Of a stretch of DNA of 19,938 nucleotides, positions 14,571 to 19,938 are shown in pieces (the first letter of the stretch is position 1; each line of letters starts with the position of its first letter). The notes under the pieces are model-generated. The model had not been told where the DNA came from and made no database searches. It saw only the letters and a program-made list of their open reading frames with translations. The DNA lies in the NCBI GenBank assembly GCA_046760905.1, contig JBHIFB010000052.1:1-19938 (forward strand), written 5' to 3'. Both the position numbers and the translations under genes were made by a program. The stretch is from JBHIFB01 sp046760905. Lineage in GTDB: Bacteria; Gemmatimonadota; CAZMKB01.

Positions 14571-14628
14571 CTGCACCGCTTTTACATGGATCTATACTCT
14601 CGATATAACTATTTCCGCTATCTCAGGA

Positions 14629-14829
14629 TCATTTTAGAAGAGTCATCTTCCTGAAACTTAACATCTCTCCGGTCTGCAGGCGATAGATGTAGATACCGGA
14701 ACTAACCTGAGCCCCATTCCCATCTTTCCCATCCCATTGTACAGATTATTTTCTACCGGCTTCCCACTCATTCATCGGTTATCTCACAAGGTGCCCCCTG
14801 ATATCGAAGATTTCCAGACGAACAACTTT
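14629..14829 (-). pseudogene. Relic of a FlgD-like / T9SS-type C-terminal sorting domain
   Basis: Minus-strand translation in one frame gives KVVRLEIFDIRGHLVR, stop, PMNEWEAGRK, stop, SVQWDGKDGNGAQVSSGIYI, Y-R-L-Q-T-G-E-M and L-S-F-R-K-M-T-L-L-K followed by TGA. V-R-L-E-I-F-D-x-R-G-x-L-V-R, W-D-G-K-D-x-x-G-x-x-V-x-S-G-I-Y-x-Y-R-L and a terminal K-M-x-L-L-K are the hallmarks of the FlgD-Ig-like C-terminal domain found on secreted proteins of Bacteroidota, Fibrobacterota and allied candidate phyla. Two in-frame stops and loss of all upstream sequence show that it is the tail of a dead gene. The last residues remain nearly perfect, so decay is recent. Confidence 0.75.
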
Positions 14830-14920
14830 TCAGAGACCTCATGCTCACTGTGGCCGAGTTTCTCACCTAATGCCCTCAAAGACTGTAACTTACTCCCCTA
14901 CATACACTTATACTATGGTA

Positions 14921-15001
14921 TTGAGAAAAACTTCCAGATCTATATTATTACGAAAATTGATAGAAATGAACAGGTGGACGAGACTTCGTCATGGATATAA
15001 T
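14921..15001 (+). promoter_or_regulatory. Promoter region of the flavoprotein / radical SAM / ClC cluster
   Basis: Two candidates occur. The better balanced is TTGAGA (14921-14926), 16 bases, TATTAT (14943-14948), each box matching 5 of 6. The second has a perfect TATAAT at 14996-15001, 28 bases before the ATG at 15030, with a poorer upstream box TGGACG at a short 15-base spacing. Either could serve the genes that follow. Confidence 0.5.
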
Positions 15002-15029
15002 TTGATGTGATTCATAGGCTTTCTAGAAG

Positions 15030-15887
15030 ATGAGAAAAGATTTTGCAATCGTAGGCGCTGGTCCTTCAGGGGCAGCCTGTGCTGTGCAGATGAAGCGCTC
15101 GGGGTTGGATCCCGTGGTGTATGAACGCTGCGATATCGGGGGAACCATCCGATTTGCCTACCGGATTGAAAATTATCCAGGTTTCCCATGGGGTATCTCA
15201 GGTTTAGAGCTGGCCGACCTGATTCAGAAGACTTTCGAGCGCTGGAAGATCTCAACTGTGGAGGCTGAGGTCGTGTCGCTATCTGAGGACAGTGGAAGAT
15301 TGGCCGTGAGCACGGAAAAATCATCGGTTGCATACCGGTGCGTCATAATTGCAACCGGAACGCGTCCCAAGAGACTGAATGGAGTGAGGATTGAGAAACG
15401 GGCCGAAGAAAATATTGTCTATGATGTTCTAGCGATAGCCAAAGGCCGATACCAGACAGTGGGTATTCTTGGTGGAGGAGATGTGGCGCTCGATTACGCC
15501 CTGCATCTGTCAGAAAGCTCAGAAGTTCATGTCTTCCACCGGCACATGACACCGCGCAGTATTCCCCTTCTCTTTGCAAGAGCCCTGGAGAAGGGGGTCA
15601 TATTCCATGAAACGAAGCGGCTTGAAACGATCCGCTCGGCGGGAGATCGAATCGAACTGCTCTTCAGGACCCAGTCTTTCCTCGTCGATGCTCTTCTGCC
15701 TTCGATAGGGCGTGAACCAGTGTTGGATTTCATCGAGCCCGGCCTATTAAAGAGAAGGAATGAACTTACTCGTCGGGGGAGGCTTTTCTTTATCGGCGAT
15801 GTAGTCAACGGTCCCCACCGTCAGGTAGCCATCGCTGCCGGGGATGGCCTGAGAGTTGCCATGGAGGTCTATGAGAGATGGAAGTGA
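15030..15887 (+). CDS. Thioredoxin-reductase-fold FAD/NAD(P) oxidoreductase without the redox CxxC
   Basis: A 285-residue soluble flavoprotein. The FAD-binding motif is DFAIVGAGPSGAACA (4-18), followed by the E-R-C-D-I-G-G-T and Y-x-I-E-N-Y-P-G-F segments typical of thioredoxin-reductase relatives. The IATGTRP strand and a second nucleotide-binding motif, VGILGGGDVALDYALHL, follow; the C-terminal FAD motif is LFFIGDVVNG, then RQVAIAAGDGLRVA. The C-A-T-C-type disulfide pair normally present in the NADPH domain is absent, so it cannot be a standard thioredoxin reductase. It resembles ferredoxin-NAD(P)+ reductase-like members that pass electrons to another protein. No convincing ribosome site precedes the ATG. 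Its end overlaps the next gene by ten bases, so the two proteins are probably made together; supplying electrons to that radical SAM enzyme is a reasonable inference. Confidence 0.87.
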   Translation: MRKDFAIVGAGPSGAACAVQMKRSGLDPVVYERCDIGGTIRFAYRIENYPGFPWGISGLELADLIQKTFERWKISTVEAEVVSLSEDSGRLAVSTEKSSVAYRCVIIATGTRPKRLNGVRIEKRAEENIVYDVLAIAKGRYQTVGILGGGDVALDYALHLSESSEVHVFHRHMTPRSIPLLFARALEKGVIFHETKRLETIRSAGDRIELLFRTQSFLVDALLPSIGREPVLDFIEPGLLKRRNELTRRGRLFFIGDVVNGPHRQVAIAAGDGLRVAMEVYERWK

Positions 15888-16819
15888 CCCACCGCCAGGG
15901 TAGGGAGAATATCGCGTTTGCGTATGTGGGCAAGTTCCAGGATGGAACGCGGGTGGAATTCGTGGAATCCTGGGACCCGGAGGTATCTGTTCGAGAGAAG
16001 TGGGTTATAATCGTTTCCACCCTGAGCGGATGTCCCATCTGCTGCGCATTCTGCGACGCTGGGGGGCATTTCGAGCGTAAGCTTACCTCCTGCGAGATCC
16101 TGGAGCAGATCCTCTACCTGGTTGGAAGACGCTATCCGGATTTATCTGTCCCCGTCAATAAATTCAAGATCCAGTTCGCCCGTGTCGGTGAACCGGCACT
16201 GAATCCGGCTCTGCTGGAAGTGCTCGGCCGGCTTCCCGGGGACATCCACGCCCCCGGCCTCATGCCCTGCATATCTACGATTGCACCATCCGGGAGGGAA
16301 GCCTTTTTTACCGGCCTGAGAGAGATCAAGAATCGATTGTATGGAAGCGGAGCATTCCAGCTGCAGTTCTCCGTTCACAGCACGGACGAGACATTCAGAC
16401 GCCGAATCATTCCGGCACGCATCTGGGACCTTGAGCAGATTTCTCACTTTGGAAATAGGTGGTATGTGGATGGGGATCGCAGAATCACACTGAACTTTGC
16501 CCTGGGCGTGGATTTCCCCTTTGACATCGATGTCCTCTCCTCGCTTTTTGACCCAGAGAGGTTTCTCATCAAAATAACCCCGATTAATCCCACGTGGAAA
16601 AAGGCGAAGATGAGGCTCAGATCCCTCTACCCGCTTCCCGATACTGGGTTTCTCAAAAAACTAATGCGGTTGAGGTCTCGAGGGTTCACAGTTATCGAGA
16701 GCCTGGGCAATCTTATAGAAAACTCAATTGGAACAAACTGCGGACAGTATCTCAACAGGTCGGCGCCTGCATATTCGGGAGACGCAAGCAATCTAGCCTA
16801 CAGCTTTCCACAAGATTAG
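15878..16819 (+). CDS. RlmN/Cfr-like radical SAM protein, short and divergent
   Basis: A 313-residue protein. C52, C56 and C59 (CPICCAFC) make the CxxxCxxC cluster site. Throughout, it parallels RlmN: a G-K-F-Q-D-G-T-R-V-E strand before the cluster, GEPALNP for the GEP motif, CISTIAPSG, LQFSVHSTDETFRRRIIPAR for the S-L-H-A-x-x-D segment, ITPINPT, and a C-terminal GTNCGQ holding C288, at the place of the RlmN/Cfr methyl-carrying cysteine. Two differences stand out. The RlmN accessory N-terminal domain is missing, and the position seven before the cluster, Cys118 in E. coli RlmN, is I45. An additional C55 sits inside the cluster motif. RlmN methylates A2503 of 23S rRNA and A37 of tRNA; whether this protein does so is doubtful. 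It overlaps the flavoprotein gene by ten bases. Confidence 0.85.
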   Translation: MEVTHRQGRENIAFAYVGKFQDGTRVEFVESWDPEVSVREKWVIIVSTLSGCPICCAFCDAGGHFERKLTSCEILEQILYLVGRRYPDLSVPVNKFKIQFARVGEPALNPALLEVLGRLPGDIHAPGLMPCISTIAPSGREAFFTGLREIKNRLYGSGAFQLQFSVHSTDETFRRRIIPARIWDLEQISHFGNRWYVDGDRRITLNFALGVDFPFDIDVLSSLFDPERFLIKITPINPTWKKAKMRLRSLYPLPDTGFLKKLMRLRSRGFTVIESLGNLIENSIGTNCGQYLNRSAPAYSGDASNLAYSFPQD

Positions 16820-16838
16820 AGAGGAAGCACTGCGGGAG

Positions 16839-18674
16839 ATGAGCGAGAAGGACATGAAACCCGGTAGGTCACGATCACCACTACTTGTACAAAGGCTGAA
16901 GTTCAGGAATTTCCAGCGCAGAACAGGAAGGGGCCTCCTTCGACTTGCCAGGAGAGCAAGACTAAGCGAATACACGATCCTCATTACCCTGGCAGCATCG
17001 ATAGGAGCTCTCGCAGGTCTCTTCAACGTCCTCATCAGGAAGTCGGTTGGTCTGTCACGGATCTTTTTCTTCGACCTGATCGGCTCCCACCTCGGCCTGG
17101 AAGGAAGATTCCCGATACTCCTTCCCCTCATCCCGATTTCTGGTGCACTCCTGCTCGTTGTCATCTACGCTCTCTTCCCGAGAGAGAAAGGGGGCTACGG
17201 ATTTCCGGCATTTCTCGAAAGGGTGAATCTAAGGGGTGCGGTGATACGGGGCGGAGTCATAATCAGCAAGCTCGTCACGTCCGCGATTACAATCGGTTCA
17301 GGAGGTTCCGCCGGCTGGGAGGGCCCAGTCGCACAGATCGGTGGCGCTGTCGGTTCCTCGGTAGGTCGTACATTCAAGATGTCGAGTGAGCGGCTCAAGG
17401 TACTCGTCGCATGCGGTTCTGCTGGTGCGATAGCGGCGAATTTCAATGCCCCGATAGCCGGCGTGCTCTTCGCAGAGGAGCTAATCCTGCGAGGTGCTTT
17501 CCGCCTCAGCTCCTTTAACCTGATCATCATATCTGCGGGAATAGCCACCGTCATATCGAGAGCGTTCTTCGGGCTAGAACATGTGATTAACATACCTCAC
17601 TATACTCTCGCCCATTTCTCCGAGATACCGCTATATGCGATCATGGGAATAATCATCGGATTAGTCTCGGTTTGTTATATAAGGATTTTCTATCTCTTCC
17701 AGAACGTGTTTTTAACAATGAAACTGAACAGACTGCTCAAACCAATAACAGGCGCCGCCATAGTTGGTGGACTCGCAATTTTCTTCCCGCAAATCCTCGG
17801 GGACGGCTATGAACACCTGGGGGAGGTATTCCGAGGCGAATTCGGCCTGGCGTTTCTGGCCCTCCTCATCCCGATCAAGATCCTCGCAACGAGCATCACC
17901 CTGGGCTCAGGAGGATCTGGAGGTGTGTTCGGCCCCGCGCTGTTCATAGGCACTATTGTGGGGGCCGCCTTTGGAGGAGTGTTAAACTGGTTGATGCCCC
18001 AGCTTGCCACTCACCCGGGTTCCTACGCACTCGTAGGCATGGGAGCCCTCCTCGCCGCCTCGACCCATGCGCCACTGACCGCAATTTTTCTGCTCTTCGA
18101 AATGTCCGGCAGCTATCAGATAGTGCTTCCCATCATATTCGCAAGCATCATAGGACTCATAGTGTCCAGAAAAGTTGTTGTGGAATCAATTGACACCATG
18201 GAACTGGCCAGAAGAGACGTCCACCTCCAGGATGGAAGAGAAGCGACGATCATGGACTCGCTCCGGGTAGCAGATGTGATGAGACGGGAAATTGAGACCG
18301 TAAGAGAGAACATGCCGCTCAAGCAGTTTCTCGCCAAGCTCACGACATCGGAGAAGGATTACTTCCCGGTTACCAATGCCGATGGAGAACTCGTCGGCAT
18401 TATCGGGGCGCAGGATGTGAGGTCGATCCTATTCGAGGAACAGATCAGGGATATTATAGTCGTACACGATATCGCAGCGGAGAAGGTTATCACCGTGACG
18501 CCTCTGGATTCTTTTCGAACCGCACTCGACAGGTTCAATTTAACCGACGTTGACGAACTGCCGGTGGTAGATCCAGGCAATGAGAAGAAGCTCATCGGGA
18601 CGGTCACCAGAAGCAACCTCCTCGCCCATTACAATAGAAAGCTGCTCCAGGCCGAGCTCGAGATGGCTGATTAA
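16839..18674 (+). CDS. ClC-family chloride channel/antiporter with C-terminal CBS pair
   Basis: A 611-residue membrane protein. After a basic cytoplasmic start, the ClC core (about 45-450) includes GGYGFP (118-123) at the place of the anion-binding GSGIP, GSGGSAGWEGPVAQIGG with the gating glutamate E161, and GSGGSGGVFGPALFIG for the second filter motif. MGALLAASTHAPLTAIFLLF is the late-helix signature. Two CBS domains follow (about 480-600: VADVMRREIETVRENMPL to VTRSNLLAHY), which in relatives bind adenine nucleotides and tune gating. The external gating Glu is kept, but the selectivity Ser of GSGIP is replaced by Tyr (Y120), so ion preference and coupling are uncertain. The ATG follows a GGGAG with no space, with AGAGGA further up; ATG at 16854 is an alternative. 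It lies 19 bases behind the RlmN-like gene and is probably co-transcribed. Confidence 0.93.
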   Translation: MSEKDMKPGRSRSPLLVQRLKFRNFQRRTGRGLLRLARRARLSEYTILITLAASIGALAGLFNVLIRKSVGLSRIFFFDLIGSHLGLEGRFPILLPLIPISGALLLVVIYALFPREKGGYGFPAFLERVNLRGAVIRGGVIISKLVTSAITIGSGGSAGWEGPVAQIGGAVGSSVGRTFKMSSERLKVLVACGSAGAIAANFNAPIAGVLFAEELILRGAFRLSSFNLIIISAGIATVISRAFFGLEHVINIPHYTLAHFSEIPLYAIMGIIIGLVSVCYIRIFYLFQNVFLTMKLNRLLKPITGAAIVGGLAIFFPQILGDGYEHLGEVFRGEFGLAFLALLIPIKILATSITLGSGGSGGVFGPALFIGTIVGAAFGGVLNWLMPQLATHPGSYALVGMGALLAASTHAPLTAIFLLFEMSGSYQIVLPIIFASIIGLIVSRKVVVESIDTMELARRDVHLQDGREATIMDSLRVADVMRREIETVRENMPLKQFLAKLTTSEKDYFPVTNADGELVGIIGAQDVRSILFEEQIRDIIVVHDIAAEKVITVTPLDSFRTALDRFNLTDVDELPVVDPGNEKKLIGTVTRSNLLAHYNRKLLQAELEMAD

Positions 18675-18757
18675 GGGGCTCCCTTGACACTAAAGCCCTT
18701 CGTCAGACCCCGGGTCGACCATGAATCGATCGAAGAACTTATCGCCAACATCCCCGA

Positions 18758-18786
18758 TTGACCCGACTCGACATCTCAACTATATT
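18758..18786 (+). promoter_or_regulatory. Sigma-70-type promoter for the rhomboid gene
   Basis: TTGACC (18758-18763), 17 bases, TATATT (18781-18786): 5 of 6 matches in each box with ideal spacing. Transcription would begin near 18793, giving a leader of about 65 bases to the TTG at 18857. Confidence 0.68.
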
Positions 18787-18809
18787 AAATTCATCCCTAT
18801 AAAAATCAG

Positions 18810-18833
18810 CTGTGGAGTGTGTGTAAGCCACAG
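18810..18833 (+). other. Small hairpin in the rhomboid leader
   Basis: CTGTGG and CCACAG make a six-base-pair stem with a 12-base GT-rich loop, between the predicted transcription start and the TTG codon. There is no U-tract, so it is not a terminator. It might affect translation or be chance. Confidence 0.3.
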
Positions 18834-18856
18834 GATAAGCGACGGGGGAAATCCAG

Positions 18857-19546
18857 TTGATACCACTTAGGGACACAATACCATCGAGAACATTCCCGAT
18901 TGTGACTATCTCTCTGATAATCATTAATGCATTAGCATTTCTCCACGAGCTCTCGCTCGGTAGTCGAATCGGAGAATTCATGAACATATACGCAGTTGTA
19001 CCAGCGAAATCCTTCTATCTAATAAAACATGGACCGCTCGCGCCTGCAGTTCTGCCGTATTTTACTTCCATGTTTCTTCACGCAGGATGGTGGCACCTTC
19101 TCGGCAACATGCTTTATCTATGGATATTCGGTGATAATGTGGAAGACACCATGGGTCATGGAAGATTTTTTATTTTCTATCTTCTGTGCGGCATGGGTTC
19201 GAGCATCGCGCATTCCGTGACCAACTCTTCATCCACAGTGCCTGCGCTAGGAGCAAGCGGAGCTATTGCTGGCGTCCTGGGAGCATACATTCTGCTGTTT
19301 CCAAATTCCAGAGTGGTCACGGTCGTGCCAATTTTCTTCTTCCTGCACTTCATCGAGGTTCCCGCATTTCTTTTTCTCGGTTTCTGGTTCCTGCTGCAGC
19401 TCATGAGCGGTCTGGCCTCGCTCGGCGTTGTGACTGTGAGCGGCGGGATAGCCTGGTGGGCACACATCGGTGGGTTCCTGTTCGGGATCTTGCTCCTGCC
19501 TTTCTTCAGAAGAAAAAGGAGCAGGGCTCAGCTGCTCTATTTATGA
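18857..19546 (+). CDS. Rhomboid-family intramembrane serine protease
   Basis: A 229-residue membrane protein with the six-helix rhomboid core, beginning RTFPIVTISLIIINALAFLH. The L1 loop and second helix have FLHAGWWHLLGNMLYLWIFG with the oxyanion-type His and Asn. Catalytic Ser134 lies in GASGAIAGVLGAY and His203 in WWAHIGGFLFG. These are all the residues required for cleavage of membrane-spanning substrates. F-G-D-N-V-E-D after helix 2 is typical of a common bacterial subgroup. It has no added cytoplasmic domain. The start is TTG, with GGGGAA about six bases upstream. It has its own promoter, so it need not be tied to the ClC cluster. Substrate unknown. Confidence 0.93.
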   Translation: MIPLRDTIPSRTFPIVTISLIIINALAFLHELSLGSRIGEFMNIYAVVPAKSFYLIKHGPLAPAVLPYFTSMFLHAGWWHLLGNMLYLWIFGDNVEDTMGHGRFFIFYLLCGMGSSIAHSVTNSSSTVPALGASGAIAGVLGAYILLFPNSRVVTVVPIFFFLHFIEVPAFLFLGFWFLLQLMSGLASLGVVTVSGGIAWWAHIGGFLFGILLLPFFRRKRSRAQLLYL

Positions 19547-19571
19547 CGAATCGCCGCTTCCCACGCCTAAC

Positions 19572-19938
19572 TCAGGCGAGGGATGCCATCTCAGGGCTCA
19601 GCTTACTCTGGAGTTCCCTCACGATGCTGTAAGCGATGATCTCTTTCTCCTCATCATGATAGATCATCTGTCTCCTCATGAGCTCATCCAGATCCACCTT
19701 CGAGGCATCCCGATCCGGACCTGCATGGCATGCGAATTCCGATTTGGTTTTGCCTTGCTCACCCCTCTCAGCACACCTGCATCCCCCGCACATCGCAGTG
19801 CCATCGAGCATTAGAGGATTCAAGCTTACGATTGTCTCGATTCCCTCTCCTACGGTTAGCTTGGAACTCTCGCGCATCATAATAGCCGGTCCGATGATGA
19901 CCGAAAAGCTCACCTTCTCTTTGCCCAGGAAATGTCGC
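19572..19938 (-). CDS. NfnA / SudB-like ferredoxin-NADP reductase subunit, 3' part
   Basis: The gene enters from the right edge; only about 121 C-terminal residues are seen, open to the end of the window. IIGPAIMMRESSKLT is the end of the NAD(H)-binding domain. Then comes ETIVSLNPLMLDGTAMCGGC, and finally S-E-F-A-C and D-L-D-E-L-M-R-R-Q. This is the [2Fe-2S] tail of the sulfide dehydrogenase / NfnA / dihydroorotate-dehydrogenase-like electron-transfer subunits. NfnA works with NfnB to couple NADH, NADPH and ferredoxin; the partner would lie outside the window. The segment between the second and last cluster cysteines is about 16 residues, longer than the 11 I recall for the family, and contains an additional Cys. 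It converges on the rhomboid gene with a 25-base gap. Confidence 0.83.
   Translation of the reverse strand, partial: RHFLGKEKVSFSVIIGPAIMMRESSKLTVGEGIETIVSLNPLMLDGTAMCGGCRCAERGEQGKTKSEFACHAGPDRDASKVDLDELMRRQMIYHDEEKEIIAYSIVRELQSKLSPEMASLA

Larger units (their letters stand above)
14540..15029. other. 490-base spacer between glnS and the flavoprotein gene
   Basis: It holds the post-glnS hairpin, the minus-strand sorting-domain relic and plus-strand promoter elements for the following cluster. The stretch 14830-14920 shows nothing further that I can recognise on either strand; frames there are broken by stops. Confidence 0.6.

Noticed and set aside
14737..15000. Plus-strand 87-codon frame in the spacer after glnS
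   Set aside because: It runs antisense through the sorting-domain relic and has no family resemblance or ribosome site.
1..19938. CRISPR arrays, tRNA or rRNA genes, transposases, attachment sites
   Set aside because: Looked for on reading; no regularly spaced repeats, tRNA-like arms, conserved rRNA stretches or transposase proteins were seen.

Overview
The window (about 20 kb) looks like the chromosome of a bacterium of roughly even base composition. A bacterial-type GlnRS, sigma-70-like promoters, and a decayed FlgD/T9SS-type C-terminal sorting domain suggest an uncultured lineage of, or near, the FCB group. That placement is an inference; no rRNA or other taxonomic marker is present. I see no CRISPR array, tRNA, rRNA, insertion sequence or phage module. 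Genes fall in three blocks.

Left block, all on the minus strand (about 1-8308), read right to left: an APC-family amino-acid permease whose end overlaps a predicted lipoprotein carrying a class I SAM-methyltransferase domain; a frameshifted isoprenylcysteine-methyltransferase-type membrane enzyme; an operon-like run of a small membrane protein, a COMT-like methyltransferase and a secreted DUF4019 protein; a 107-residue SAP/Rho-N-like protein; an AmrS/PflA-like radical SAM protein; a Ser/Thr kinase ending in four zinc ribbons; and the 5' end of a glyoxalase-fold (VOC) gene that leaves the window. In four of these genes an internal Shine-Dalgarno sequence shows that the longest open frame starts too early.

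Middle block (8746-12570, plus strand): an intact isoprenylcysteine-methyltransferase-type protein, a decayed hemerythrin-like fragment, and then a near-consensus promoter (TTGACA-17-TATACT) driving three tightly spaced genes: a membrane-anchored eight-heme cytochrome c, a Tat-exported four-cluster ferredoxin and an NrfD-type quinone-reacting membrane subunit. Together these resemble a quinone/periplasm electron-transfer complex with no catalytic subunit beside it.

Right block (12770-19938): glnS, with a hairpin behind it; a 490-base spacer holding the sorting-domain remnant on the other strand; then a tight cluster of a thioredoxin-reductase-fold flavoprotein without the redox CxxC, an overlapping RlmN-like radical SAM protein lacking one of the two mechanistic cysteines, and a ClC chloride transporter with two CBS domains. 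A rhomboid protease follows behind its own strong promoter. The 3' end of an NfnA/SudB-like flavoprotein subunit enters convergently from the right edge.

The strongest candidates for undescribed biology are the overlapping flavoprotein/RlmN-like pair, the cytochrome-ferredoxin-NrfD module, the kinase with four zinc ribbons, and the lipoprotein methyltransferase coupled to a permease.
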